Assembly (NCBI GenBank): GCA_020466095.1
Contig: CM035807.1
Coordinates: forward strand, 97,397,848-97,461,847
Source: Chlorops oryzae
Taxonomy: Eukaryota > Arthropoda > Insecta > Diptera > Chloropidae
Direction of reading: 5' to 3'
DNA length: 64,000 nt
This document shows, one piece after another, positions 46,901 to 60,633 of this stretch. The position numbers and the translations under genes were made by a program. The notes below the pieces were generated by a model. That model made no database searches. It was given only the letters and a program-made list of their open reading frames with translations, and was not told where the DNA came from. Each line of letters begins with the position of its first letter. Position 1 is the first letter of the stretch.

Positions 46901-48331
46901 CATAAAAATTTCTTCTATAACACGAATGTGCCGTCACAAATTAAGCGATAATGATCTCAATTGATCATCGTCAGCCCACTGTTGATAACTGAACGATTTA
47001 TAAATATCAAAATTAATAATTTCTTAAAAAGCTGACAACACAAATCTTTTATTTTCTAGAGTCAATAATACTTCCAAGTGTCGAAATACGTTCGTTGACT
47101 TCTTCTAGATTGACAAGCATTCTTGTTGGATTAAAAGCTTACGAGCGAAAGTCTTACAGGTTTTAAATAAAAAAAAAAAGAGAAAAAATAAAAAAAGCAC
47201 CGCGATCGTTTCAAGTTTTTCTCTTTTTTCGTAGCTGCAAGTACTGGTATTATGTCAACTCCTTGTTGTTCTTTATTATCTTTGTTCTTCGGTCTTTGAG
47301 ACAAGCTTCGCAATCATTAGCAAATTCGCGAAGAGTTCAGCGACCACCCGAAAACCATCAAGCTGATCTCATTCAATTCGAAGTGTCAAAGCTTGATGGA
47401 GTTAGACCGATTTAAATGTGAATTTCTTCAAAACTTTTCATTCAATAAAATTATAATTCTAAGTATAAGAGGTTGAAGCCTTTCTTCTTCCTCTTCTTCT
47501 GATCGTTGTGAATCATTTCATTGAATTCGTTATCTTGCAGTTCTTTTTCTTCCTCTTGTTACTGTCATATTTGTTGGCATTTGTGAATTTATTTTGATAT
47601 TTCTTGATGTTAATAACTTAAGCTGGACTAACAAGCCTTTGAGAGTGCATTGTACTTCTTTGTTGATTTGCACTGTTGGAATCGCTTAATCAAACCTGTT
47701 CCGAAGCCAACATCCTTTCGACCTTTGCTACCGAATATCTTTACTCAGTTCAGTTCAGACCAAAGATGAATTTATTTATTTGTTTTCATTTTAATTTTTA
47801 TTTGTATTTCTTTTTTTCGTAACTCACATTCATCAACTCAGCATGTGTGCTACCGCTGAGCGTAGTTAATCTTCGTCTTCGTCAAATGACTACTGCCTTG
47901 CCTTAGAATAAAAAGAACGAGAAGGAAATAAATAAGTTAAAAATCTTTCACTTTAATCGGATATTACTCAACATGTGTAACTAAAAGTGAAACATTCGCC
48001 GCCACGCTTTATTCAATTTATTCATTCATTCTGTTTATTCTCATACCATTCGTTCACTCAATCAGCTGCCTTCCTGACTTATATCCTACACTCATCTCCT
48101 TCGAGCAGTCTTTACTGTCTGTTCTCATAGACCGTGCCTTGGCATTTAATTTGTGCTTAATCACTGTCGACTGGAATCCCTTACACCTTGATCCTTTTAA
48201 TATGACAACGAAAAAGGCTTTTTTTTTTGTATTTGTTTTGTTTGAAATTAACACACACTCTCACATGCGCTCCTACAACTTGTTTTTTAACTTACATTAG
48301 CCACCATGCATGTCAGTCGAATATTTACCAA

Positions 48332-48333
<2 letters not shown>
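43980..48333. other. Non-coding stretch
   Basis: Only shadow ORFs and A/T runs are seen (for example near 44047-44080 and 45660-45710, with repeated aatgaaaaa units). No gene, RNA or transposon protein is recognised. Confidence 0.55.

Positions 48334-48362
<29 letters not shown>
48334..48362. repeat. (AC)n microsatellite
   Basis: About fourteen uninterrupted AC dinucleotides. Smaller AC tracts lie at about 50730-50753 and 55673-55691. Confidence 0.95.
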
Positions 48363-48364
<2 letters not shown>

Positions 48365-51300
48365 TATAAAAAAAAGACAAGGAATGAATTCCTTGCATTG
48401 TTTCCAAGCTGCTGCTCAATTTTTCTTTTGATTTGACAGAGCCTTTTTCGCAGTAGGCGTAAAGTAGGCAGCCTGTTTTGAATTTCAGTCGAGCCTCATA
48501 TTGTCTCACATTGACAAATCGTGCTCATTTGTTTTGATAAGTCAGAACTGTGCATATTGAATGGATAAAGATCATGTGCATTTGATATCTTTCGATTCTG
48601 ACTCATATATAAGTATATGGAAATGGGCTAAGAAGAAGCGAACATTGATTTACTCGAATATCATTGTAGAATGATAAATTTAAATGAATGGAAGAAATAT
48701 TAAAATAAATAAAATTTAAAAGTAATTCAACTAAAATAAAAAAATAAAAGCTTTTTAAAAAAAGCATAAAATATTTTGCAGGTTTCAAGTTCGTTTCTTG
48801 AGTCTTTTGTTTTGAGATGCCAGCAACAAACTTCTTTGCAACATGTTTCAGAACTTTAGTTTCTTTGTTTTTGCTCTCCTTATCTTCTTCACTTGAATTT
48901 CAAGCTAATTAAAACCGTATCCAACACTTAATTACACCAATATCCTTCAGTATAAACCCTTCGAAGGTTTCTTAAAGGAGCGCATAAATTGCATAAAAAG
49001 CCTTCAGGCGGCCACATTCGCTTGAGCTTCGAATGCTGCTACCAAATTAAGTTGTAAATTTTATGCTGACTGTGAAGTCAAACAAAGAAAACTTGTAAAT
49101 ATGTGTGGTCTTTTTATCAAACCAACAAACAAACGAGAAACATCGGCAATTTGTCTCAGTTAACAAAAAAGCTATTGATTAAGCTGAATTGGTTTTTTTT
49201 TTTTTTGTTTTTGGTGTCGCCACCCAGAAAGTCAAAAATAAACTTCCTTCTTTTGGGCTTTTCACATTTTCACGACACTTTTCTTTACGTATACCGTTGT
49301 ATCGTTTTCCTCTTTCGCCTCATTTTCTTTTAAGTGCTTTTCAAATTATAAAGCACCTTATCACTTTTCGGGCCCACATACGAGTATTTTGGTGGTTGAT
49401 CATTGTTAATCGTATAGGGTCTGGGTCAGTAGTCAGCATTTTGACTGATTGCCGTTTAACACGCGCAGCATAACAGCCTAACACTCCTAGGCAACGATTT
49501 TTCCTCATGAACTCGACAATTAATTATCCGCCAAGGAGTATCTCTACTTACATATATGATAAAAATAAAAAAAAGAAGTTATAAGTGTGGCTAAAGAGGA
49601 ATTTGAATTGATGCTATTTAGAATGAACAAAGGGTCGTGGTTTCGCTGTTTACAAATGATTGCCTATTAATTTCTTTGTGAGCATTTATAAAAGTTTTAA
49701 ATTGGGCTTGAGAAGTTTTTGTCCTTTTTTTATTTTTTTTTTTTTTTTTTTGATAATGGAATTGAAATTTTATCGGAAAAGCTCGTATTGTAGACGGGAC
49801 GCCATAGTGTCTCAAAGAATAGAATAGTAGGTGTGAGTTTCGATTACTTATGAAGAAGTGTTCTCTTCAAGAGCAGGAAAAGAAAAGGTTCGTTGATTGA
49901 CAAGCCGCTTTCCAAATTGGCAAGTCCTAAAGCGCTTTAACTTCCTGAAGAAGAAAGATTTTTTGCTCTAAAACTTTCTACATATCAAGAACAATTTTGC
50001 ATGTTGAAAATGTTTTTTGATCAACCACACTAAAATGCTTGTTGAAAGCGCCTTACATGCCAAATGGGGAAGCACCTTTATCCTTCAATTTTAATGGACT
50101 CCTTCAAAACCAAAAAAACAAACAAACAAAAAAAACACTATTATACACAAAAGAGTATATTGCAAACAGATGCCTTTAGTTTCGGTCTATAGCAAAACGA
50201 TTTAAAAATCAAATTCACACCATTTTGCGGTGATGATTTTCAAAAAGCATTCATTAAAGATATTCTTTGTTGTGACATTTATCGTGAAAACGCCATGGAG
50301 TGTAACACAAAATCCGCAGGACTCCATAGCACACACTCCTTAATTTTGAAAATGAAAAGAAAGAAAGAAACAAAAAACAGACAACGTGGTGCCTGCCTAT
50401 AGAAATTATTTTGGGGTGTGCCTCAATGCAACAATTACCCATATTTAGCCCACAATTGTGACAATTGCATTGCATTGCATTCGATCATTAACAAACCGGA
50501 CTATTAAAGAGGCGAAAACAATAACGAAATTTCGAATTTCCTCGAAAAGGCATCTGCTTTGGTTTTCATCGAACAAAAGCGAACGGTTCAAAGGTGTTAA
50601 ACTGGCGAAAATTTTTGTTGAAAAGTCAACAAACAGAGCAAAAGCAAGAAAATGCCTGCTCGGTTGTTTGACAATTTGCCTTTTTAGGTTCTTTGTTCAT
50701 TTGTTTATTTGCTTTTCGGTTCCATAAACCACACACACACACACACCACACACGCCGAGAGAGTATAATTTTTCATTTAGAAAGAAACACAGACGACACC
50801 ATCTCGACATAAATTATCATAAATTGCAAACATATGAAATAGCACAATTTTGAGTGGAACTGCATTTCAGCTGCTCCTGGTTTCTTATGCCGTTCGTATA
50901 ATTTTCCATTTAACTGCCACTTTTCCACTCAAATGGCTTGCCTATTGCATTGATCAACGAAAAATAACTGCTGCAAAAGAGATTCCAACTGGAACAAATC
51001 GAAAAGAAAAATATTCAAGAACTCTATATTTAACTGCCTTTTCCACAATTGCCTGCTCGCTTGCGATTGCAATTGTTGGACTCCTTACGTTCCCCCGCTC
51101 TAGCACGTGATTACAGGTTATTCAATAATAAATTGCACACCCCTAGCATTTGTGTCCTTCCCTCTCATTCTCTCTCTCTTCTTTTTCACTCTGAAAAACT
51201 ATATATTTATTCAATCGTTCAATGATATTATTTACTTTACCATTCAGACTACGAGGGCCATAGCGTATGCTTCTTTTTTTTTTCTTTTTTCTTTCTTGTT

Positions 51301-52430
51301 TTTTTATGTTGACCAACAATGGCTGGCGCATTTGCTGTAAATCGCTAAGCAGCGGCATAATGAATGTTTTGGCAACGTTTTCAACCATTTTTAAAAACTA
51401 TTTTCGCTTATAATTGCTTACGGCGAACGTGGTCGATTGCATGTAATGCCATTGCTCCTCTTTTATGAATGTAATGTACATATGTACATTCGTATGTTCG
51501 TTTATGTGTCTGCTGCAATTATTTCAGTTGTTAAGCTGGCAACAGTTTGCACGCGGCAGAGAGAGAGCTCGTCTAATTATAGACACGCAGACATCGTCCA
51601 TTCATCCAATTGCTAATTGCTTATAATTAACAGTTTTTCTATTATGCTAAGAAAATCGGCTTATGAAAAACTTTTGCACATGAGGTCATTGCGGAGCGTT
51701 TGAATGAAAGCCGCAAAACATATCCGCAAAGCATTGGGAAATAAAATTAAGATAGCTTTGGTTTATTTTTTTTTTTTCCAGTTGACGTAAAGGTCATTGA
51801 TGTTATACTTATGCTGTCACGGTATTAGTGGTGAACAAGCCAAGGTCCCGAGGCTAAAAGGGGGCACTGAGCTTTAAAAATTGGTCATGCCGAATAAAAA
51901 GGAGCTCAGAACTTGTATGAGGAGGACATTTCGTTATAACCTGAATCCCAAGCGAGTCACTCAGGCGCAGTTCTTCGTTCCTGTTTATCGTGTAGGGATT
52001 CTCCATAAAGTATTAACTGGGAGTCTTGGTAGGATGCAATGATCCTGAGACCGATACCTTCAGTAGTGTAGCTTCTGGCAAGGCCTACCTTGCCGATAAG
52101 GTCGACACTAACAGCAATCCATAACAGGCTACTTATCAGTCTTCTTCCACCTCGATATATCGAGTTGCTCGTTAGAAAAAAACATTGATCATTCTATACC
52201 CAGAAGCTCTTCGATCGCAGACAACTCTATCTGAAGGACTGTCTGGTAGCTTAACCTGGCAGCCCTACCACGAGGCCAAGTTGTACAGACTTACCACCCA
52301 TATCTTCAAATCAACTGATTACTGAAACCGAACTGCCCTGTTTCTCTAAGGAATTAAAAGGATAAGGTTTTTTTAAATATATTGAGAGTCGTAGCCTTGA
52401 TTTACTATCAAAATTATCGACAGTTTCAAG
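48363..52430. other. Non-coding stretch
   Basis: T-runs lie near 49191-49206 and 49727-49751. The part at about 51820-52350 is more GC-balanced and may be an old transposon remnant without intact frame. The last eight bases (52423-52430, gtttcaag) are the target duplication of the element that follows. Confidence 0.55.
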
Positions 52431-52917
52431 CAGGGACGTGAACCGGGTGGAAAATTTTGTCGGTTTGGTTCGGCGGTTCGAACCGTGTTGGAACTTTTGG
52501 ATTGGTTCGTAAAACCGGTTTTTCTACTTCTTTGAACCGGAGTTTCGGTTCGGTTCATCGGTTCGGGAATTTCTCAAACTGAAAAAATTTGTTAGCACGT
52601 GTTCCCACTTCTAAAGCAATTTTTTAACATTTAAGGTTAAAATTTGCACAATAAAAAGTTAGTGGTGGCTACCTTACTGATATTAGAGATGGTATCGATA
52701 CTAATTTCATAAAAATATCGACTTAGTTTTTTTTCTTTTGGCCTATGGGAGCGACCACTGTGCATGGCTGCAAGCAAAAATGAAACCCTTTACAAAAAGG
52801 GGTTCGGTTTTCGGTTCGGTTCAAACTTTTGTGAAAAACTTCGGTTCGGTTGATCAGCAGATAAAAGCGGTTTTCTGGTTTAAAACCGGTTCGTTTCAAA
52901 ACCGGTTCACGTCCCTG
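52431..52917. mobile_element. hAT-type non-autonomous element with 8-bp target duplication
   Basis: The left end is cagggacgtgaaccgg and the right end ccggttcacgtccctg, perfect inverted copies of 16 bases. The element is flanked on both sides by the same eight bases, gtttcaag (52423-52430 and 52918-52925). An 8-bp duplication and CAGGG-type ends are diagnostic of the hAT superfamily. The 487-bp interior is rich in repeated ggttcggtt/aaccgg motifs near both ends and has no transposase frame. Confidence 0.9.
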
Positions 52918-52925
52918 GTTTCAAG

Positions 52926-55900
52926 AGTAATTGGACATCGCTTTTCCATCTGTCTAAAAATATTATAATTTTTCGGGATTTAGGTCTCTATGCTGTACTT
53001 ACAATCAGTTATTTCCTAGGGTATCACGAAAGTGAAAAAAATCGATTTTCTTTCCTACTGTTATCTATGCCTATCGATGTTGCACAAATATGTAATGTAA
53101 ATTGTGCTCCTTTTTACTATAGATATATTTCACAACAGGTTTTAGGGCAGTATATGATTTTTCTTCATCCTTTTTGCCTTCGTTATCTGACTTGAGTTGA
53201 TGGTTTCACTCATTAAAGGTTCACTAAATTTTCCAGCTATTTGTAAAAAGTATTATCCAAGCAAAACCACACCAAGTTCTCTTGATTCTGAGTAATTTTT
53301 AGAATATTGAATTCAAATTTATTTTCACAGAATTATAAGCTCAGCGTTGCCCCATTTGCATATTACCCAGACAAAGAAAATGGTGAAAAATTACAAACTT
53401 GCGGTCGTTCATTTGATTTCCTTCTTTTTTTATTTCAAACATTTTTCACGCTCAATGAAATCCGCCATCGTCTCCTCAGTGCAGAATCTCCATCAAATTT
53501 ATGCTTCCCTGTAACAAGTCCTGTATATGGCCATTGTTTATTATCATATTTTACAGAAGATTGAACGCGTTTTTTTTTTCTATTTGCTCTCTTACAGATA
53601 TCTTTAGCAATTTCCGAAGAGCACCTGTGACCGTTGCATACGCCATAATCCACTTGGGGAGGGGGAAAAAAAAAAATTGGGGAAAAAGTATGAGAAAAAA
53701 TACGAAGAAGGAGGAAATAATAAAGTTCGCTTGTCAGTTTAGCAGCCATTTTGCGGTTCACATAGCACTCACCCCGACATGCTTGTTATCGTGGTAAAAA
53801 AAAATCCAATTTCCCTGCCGCCCACATAATTTTTTCCACGGGATTTCCTTTCACGATTTGCTGGCTTTATTTTTTTATTTATTATTTTTTTTTTTTTGGT
53901 TTTTTGTTGATTTTTCTTTACCCCGGAAACAATAAAAACTTTTTTATGACACTCGAAGGTAAGGCGCAGGAATGTAGAATATGACTTGAGTGTCCTTGTG
54001 ATAAATCCGCTTCAATTTGTTGCGTTGAAATTGTTCACTGGCTGAACGGTTGGACCACCGGGGGGGAGGTGGTGGTTTGAATGTTATTATGTCATAGCTT
54101 AGTGCATTCTTTAATGGACGAGCTTCGGGGGTTGAGTCGATGTCTCACTCATTGGCTTCATTAAATGTGCGTAGCGTTCATCCGTCGTCGTCGTCGATTT
54201 TTTAAAGATATTTTTCGATGTTTTTTTTTTCTTCGATTTTTTCCAGGATTCAGTTTATTACAGTTTAATTAATTTCTCCCGTTTTCCTTCTCGTTTGGAT
54301 TGTTGGTGGCCACATTTTCTGGCATGGCATGGGACATGTCTCAATTACGGCGCACAGTTAATCGTAAAAGAGAAAAATCCTTGCACTGATTTGTAGCAGA
54401 TGAAACCAAACGCTGGACGGTGGTATTAAACGCGAATGTCCTGACTATAAAAATGCGTTCATCCTTGTGTGTTGTTGGCGATTTCCTTCGTCGGCTGTTG
54501 GTTGATGCTGATGCTACCGATGCTTGTCTCAGGTGTGCACGTTCGTCGAGTTGATCCATTTATGGCTTTTGTTCCGTTTATTTTTTTCTTCTTCTTTTTA
54601 AGTTCACTTCGGACCGTGTAGAGTTGATGAAGTCAGTCAAGTCAGCAGTAGGGTTCAAAATAAATACACTGAGAGAAAGGTACAAAAAGCAAGAGCGGTA
54701 TTGAAGCCTTTAGATCTTTCATGTTAATTTCGAACAAAAGCAAGGGGAGTTTTAGAAGTGCCATCAGTGTATACAGCATCAAAAAAAAAAAAAACACCTA
54801 AGGAAAATTTTCTCAGTGTATATTCGTACATGACCACAACAGCGTTGCAATCGGTGGCATTAATTTGCTGGAATTGTTGGACTGGATTTATGGCCTATTC
54901 GGTGGCAGTCAAAATGATGTCCTGTTTGCTTTTTTGCTTGCTCGATTGCTTCTCCATTGTTTTGCTCTTTTTTTTTGGTTTATTTTTTCTTTTGTCCTCC
55001 CCTGAAACGAAAGGGTGCAACAGCACTTCAATATCCTGCTTTTCCAAGGATAAGCATGTAATTGCAGTAAAATGCTTTTCCGCTCATTTTTTTAATTAAT
55101 TTTCTTTCAAAGAAACGAGACCTTCTGTCTTATAATCAAAAACACTCTAGAGAAGACTATAAAACCCATTCGAGCATAATCATTTTGCGATGCCCTTTGC
55201 CTTTGCCCCTTTTTCTTCTTCTTCTTAAGTCCATCTCTCGTATTTTTTTTTTTATATCTCTGCTTGGATTTTTCTTCTTCAGTTGCTCTTTATGGCTTTT
55301 CTTCTATTCCAATTTATTAGGGATTTACAGGATTACCGCTTTTATGCCTAAGCCAATATACGAGTGCGTATTCAATTTACCGCAGAAAAAGATTCGTAAG
55401 AGCGCGAGAAATCCTTTGGAATCCATTCTATAATTCAGGTGAAACATTGCAAATCCCTGACCAACCGCTGGCACGCATACTTACGGCGGCTTATTGCTTT
55501 AATTTCATGTAGTCTTAGGCAAAAGGTACGGGTACGAATCGTTTTGACGGGAATGAGCAATTTGGATACACATTCCGAATAATTGTGGGATTATGACAGG
55601 AATCACGTGGACGTATGACGACGGCGCGCCCGTTTCATCAAACATTCCTCGTTGAAAAGAGGCGTTTTCACAACACACACACACACACACAAATACAATT
55701 ACTCACAAGAAAACACTCGTGCACCATTTTTGATTTTGATTCATTTATGCAAATTTGTAGATTCGAAATTTTTCGTCTACTGTTTACTTTTCAGCATATG
55801 CGTTAAAGTCAAATAACTTGATGTCGGAGACATACGAGAGCAGCTACCACAGACTGACGTTAATTCCATTCATTTTATGTAAATTTTCCCTGTGCTGAAT

Positions 55901-57343
55901 GGATGGTGCAGAATGCAGACCTCGTTTGCCGACATTGTTAATCCTTTTGTTTATAATAAATTAAATAAAAAGTCAATAAGAAAAATGGAATGAGTATTCT
56001 GTTGAAGGCTGAAGGCTGGCGAACGACCGATGTTGTCGGGACCACAATTTTAATTACGCGAGAACTAACAACAGCCACTGGAAGGTCTATGCAAATATTT
56101 ACACACAAACACATACACGTTATTAAAAAATTGTTTCCTTTCTCGTGAAACGATTTTACCCAGCAAACATTCTCGATTGCGAAAGACTCTTCCGAGGCGA
56201 AATTTTTTTCGTTGCTGGGTACTTGGACAGCCTGAAGTAATACTTCAAGAAGATAGCAGGCAATATAAAGTTTATGTTTATTTTTTCTGAACACCTTAAA
56301 ACACATTTCTTATGGGCTTTGAGCTTCTAATCACGAAAACCGTATTTAAAAAAAAAACTTTGCCAATTATATATGGATTTTGAAGGCTAATATATATCTG
56401 ATTTTATTGGGCAAGGAACCAACTTTAAATGAAAAATACAAAAAAAGCATGATTTCGATTGTGGTCGATTTCTTTTTATTCCTATAAATGAACAATTGCA
56501 TGAAGTTTTTTCTAAAAATTCGGATTTTTTTAAGATTAAAGGTGTATATGGAGCTTTTCACAGAAAATGATACTTATGTCCCGTACAAACAGTAGATTAA
56601 AATAATCTTTTCATCCAATTAAACATTTAAACATAAAAAAAAATCATGAATATTATTTGTCGCGTACGTGGAATGCTCCATATAATCTTATTTTCTTAAG
56701 CGATCTGTATATATCTGTATACCGAATATGTATGAAAAAATGTTAGAGATGTTAATTTTCTTTAATTTCAAGGATAATTTCTTCAATTAGGATGATGCAT
56801 TTGCAAACTGTTGTCATTGGTTACGATATCGTTCTCTGCACGCTTTGTATTTCCACGAATTTAAACTAAGTGAGAATTATAGAAAAAAAATTTTGTCTTT
56901 AAGATTCTCTTTCGAAAAAAAAATGCACATAACTAGTAATATCTTCTGAGGTGCTGTCTAGATTTTTCATAAGAAGGTCGCTAAAGAGGCGGCACTTATT
57001 AGGCCCACGATGACACCAGGATAGAATTTTCCATCCGAGCTTTACCTTAGAAAATTTCATAGGCTCTGTCATCGCGAATATAGGGGCGCTAAATTAGGGC
57101 CAAGATCAGCCTGATCGGGTCAAAATTTTGGGGACCTGTCTAGAGCCAGCCTATAGAGTTACATAGAGTTATCTATATTGTGGCAAATCTAGCTTGGCCC
57201 AAGCTAATCACGACACTTCTCTAGGCAATTTTCCAGCCGAGATATAACTTGTTGGTAGAGTTGAGAACAACATCGTCTATTCTTCTTCCAAAAGAGTCGA
57301 GTAGACAACGTCTTGACGAACGTTCGCCCAAATATCGTCTAAT
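52926..57343. other. Non-coding stretch with two small inverted-repeat elements
   Basis: No gene is supported. It contains the elements listed at 54664-54822 and 56158-57355. T-runs near 53880-53910 and 54215-54240 create Phe-rich shadow ORFs. Confidence 0.55.
54664..54822. mobile_element. MITE-like element with TACACTGAGA ends
   Basis: The left end atacactgagagaaa and the right end tttctcagtgtat are inverted copies. An extra inner copy of atcagtgtata lies near 54764. The length is about 159 bp and there is no reading frame. Confidence 0.5.
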
Positions 57344-57355
57344 TGTTTGCTGGGT
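56158..57355. mobile_element. Possible DNA element with ACCCAGCAAACA ends
   Basis: Twelve-base inverted ends, acccagcaaaca at 56158-56169 and tgtttgctgggt at 57344-57355, enclose 1.2 kb. A third, inner inverted copy (gttgctgggta) ends near 56221, so 56158-56221 may be a smaller foldback in itself. The interior from about 56960 to 57250 is more GC-balanced, with repeated 'agcc' and 'gggcc' motifs. No transposase frame is present and no target duplication is clear. Confidence 0.35.
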
Positions 57356-57764
57356 TATTTTGGAATATATATACATACATACGTCGCTATGCTGTGGCAA
57401 TCTGTTCTCATTCTCATTCGTTATTTAACTCAAAGAAGGTCCTTTCTTATTTGAAAAAGCGACGCTCAGACATTCACATGAGCTGAAGATCCTTTATTTT
57501 TTTTACCTCCACGCTTTGTTGAGCATAAAAAATTGCTGACTTTGCTTCGAAACATTTTCATTGAAGACGAATTTCGTTATCTCTACACGACTTTTCACAC
57601 TTTATTTATGAAAATCTCTTGGGTTGGATGGAAAACGCCGGAAACGCGTTTCGGCTTGTTTTTATTTTTGTTTTTGATTTTTCACCATTCGCTGCATTCA
57701 AAGCGCGAAAGAGCAGTCAACTTGCTATGGAAAAAAAAAAGATCTTCATGAGCTGATAGTTGCT

Positions 57765-57812
57765 TATAAAGTACGCCTCCGAATTGAAGAGTACACCCCA
57801 ACGCAGTCAGTT
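57765..57812 (+). promoter_or_regulatory. Weak candidate core promoter
   Basis: TATAAA at 57765-57770 is followed by an initiator match TCAGTT at 57807-57812. The distance of about 44 bases is longer than the usual 30, so the two may not work together. No coding frame follows. Confidence 0.15.
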
Positions 57813-57831
57813 TAGCGGAATAGCAGACTAT

Positions 57832-57866
57832 CAGGCAGGCAGGCAGGCACTCAGGCAGGCAGCAGC
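57832..57866. repeat. (CAGG)n tetranucleotide repeat
   Basis: Several caggcagg units with one cactcagg interruption. Confidence 0.85.
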
Positions 57867-60633
57867 ACTTTTGCAGGCCCTCAGGATCCGAAAGCGTTAA
57901 TGTGAATTATTAATAAGAATAAAGGATGCTTCGGCTATGCTTTGATAACAAATTTGTGCGCTAAATGCCGACTGCAGCATTGGCAATTGGCGATTGGCGA
58001 TTGGCAATTGTTGTTCACTGCTGCGTTGCATACTACAGTCAGTACAGTACCTGTAACTGTTGACCGCCAACGGTTATCAAGATCACAAGTTGATCGGCAT
58101 AGAGGGGATGAACGGGAATAGCGCAAGGGATTTATTATTATTATTTTTTTATTTTTGTTTGAAGTCTTAGCTTAGGATTAGCTTAGCGGTCTTCCATTGA
58201 AGAGAAGCGAGAAGCTAATCAGGCGGTGAGATTCAAGTATGAACCGAACGGACGAAGGCAGAAGAAATTTGTGAAGAAAAAAGTGTTGCGGCATGCAACA
58301 AAAGGCCGCAAAGTTTCGATGCGATTTTGCCGGTTTCGCGTTGATTTAAACGCGACGCAGATAAGCCTTGAAGGAGCATACATTAAAAAAGCATAAATCA
58401 ATGCGATAAACATGATTTGGCAGCCACCAAGCCAATGGCTTGAGGAGTTCGATTATTATTGCGCACATTTCGAAGGCGGATTTTGTTGCATTCATTGTCT
58501 TGTCTCCCCTTCCGAGTGCCGTTGAATTTTTGTGGAAAATATCCAAAGCACGATTTTCTTTCTCAAAAGAAACATTTCATTTTGGCAGCTTTAAGTGGGA
58601 ATGTCCATTGTGAACAAATTTTTTTAATGAATTCACAAATGGAACAGACCAATTTAAAGAACTGATTATGTTAGATCGCTCGCCAGACACGTGCCTCAAA
58701 ATTTTCTTAAAAGCACTTAGGGCCCATTAAAAAGAATGAATACTCAGGAGTTGCTTCCGCTTCACAACAAACAACAAAAAACGAAAAATTTCGGTTTCAA
58801 CACTTCAGAAGAATAATGTAACAGCGCATCGCATTAAAAGTGCATCCGTTTGATCTGCTTAATTTCCTGAAAATATGAAAATTTCAACCACAAGAGTCTA
58901 CCATATTTTTTTTTTTTTTTTGTGATTCTTTCCTCCGCACAAATTTACTGTCGCAATCTGGCGTTGCACTTGACTTATTTATATAATTTATTCCTTCCAC
59001 TAACCGACAGCACCCTCCACGGATAAATAGATAACTCAAGTGCTTCTAGAGGAAAATACGCTTTTTCCCGAATATGAAAACTAAATTGAAAACTCGTTAA
59101 AAATCCATAATCCGCAAAGAATATTTTACGCTACAAAAAATAGAAGAAGAAGAAAAAATTTCAGATAATCTTAAGAGAATAAATTCCGCAGCGTACCTAC
59201 CTACTGTGCGAGTGCGTGTGCATGTGTCTGTCGGTCTATGACGCCAAAGCGTTTTCCGCTGCAACCGCACAAAACCCCACAAATAAGTTTCGTGTTCAAT
59301 CCTCTGGCTCTGCTCTGAAAAGCCAGCTAAAGGGGGAAATGGCTTTCTTAATGACTCACCGAACACTTAAGGGCGACCAGACGCATCCGAAAACGAAATA
59401 CCAGAACACCGCCGCCGATCGCAGCTCTTCAGGGTATTTTCGACAGAGAAATCGCTAATCGCTTGAAAATCTCACAAAACACACAAAGGAAGCGGAAAGC
59501 GACCACTAATCGTTGTAGGGGCCTTTGTGTTGGGCTCTTTGGCGCTAGGCTGCTTAATTAATAATTTTATTGCATTTTAATGGTGCATATTATGGCAGAG
59601 AAGAAACGAAAACAAAAGAATTATTTCGAAAAAAAATAAAAAAATAAATACAAAGCCCAAGGAGTACAATTTTACGATGCGGAGTGGATTGCTGGCCGCA
59701 CTTGAGATTCGCCTGGTCTACGATTTTCGAACGCCTCGCCTTCGTTTAATTAAGAAGCAAGGCAGATTTATAACGCCTCCCTCGCCATCATGATCGTCCA
59801 TCACCTTCTTCTCGTCGCTTTATCAGCATAGATTTTACGATTTTTAAGTGAATTGAAATTTAATTAACTTTCGACAGTACAATGGGAATACGATGGGGGT
59901 GCGATGGGGGTACGATGGAAACCAGGAAGCGAAATCGCGAAATCCACAAACGAATGGAACGGATTGAATGAAGAAAATACATAACGTCATTCGTTCGATG
60001 TGGGCCAATTCGCTTTGATCTTTTATTGCCATCACCAATGACCCCAATTAAGCGATTGATGATTGAAGTGATTGCGCTAAAAGCAACAGTTTTTCTTGTT
60101 GAAAGCAAAAATTGATTTCAGTTTCGACCGATTTTATGAGTTTTCGAAAACAATTAAAAAATATTCGAACAAATATTTATATTGTTGATACAATTTTCCC
60201 AAAAAATTTTTTATGGAATTAGTTGTTTTGATTCAAAGAAAACAATTTTCGATTAGCATAAAAACGACGTCAACATTAATGCCGAATTTACGATTGATAT
60301 TCAACGCAAGAGAACGAAACCCAATATCGATTCAATCGGGAAAAGCCGATTTGAAATTTTTGCTATACAATGTTGCGTGGATATGTTTTATGCATGATCT
60401 TAGGATTGCATTAAAATCTGCTCATAAATCATAGATTGATAATAGAGTCCAACTGAAATAACCGTCCTAATCATAGGTCTTCGTAGCCTGTTATCATAAA
60501 GCCCCGAAATACCGAGATTCCCCGCCAATTTCTGGACCCCCTCCAAGCGAAAGATCGTGTGCCGAAATCGCATGATTTTCGGGATTGGATAGAGCCCATT
60601 TCCCAATTTAAGACTTTCAAGCTATTTCGTTAC
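57867..60633. other. Non-coding stretch
   Basis: A tandem of 'ggc(a/g)attggc' units lies at about 57979-58010 and a 'gcgatgggggt/acgatgg' repeat near 59888-59920. No gene is recognised. Confidence 0.55.

Noticed and set aside
57765..57812. A confident TATA-plus-initiator promoter
   Set aside because: The spacing of about 44 bases is too long and no gene follows, so it is listed only as a weak candidate.
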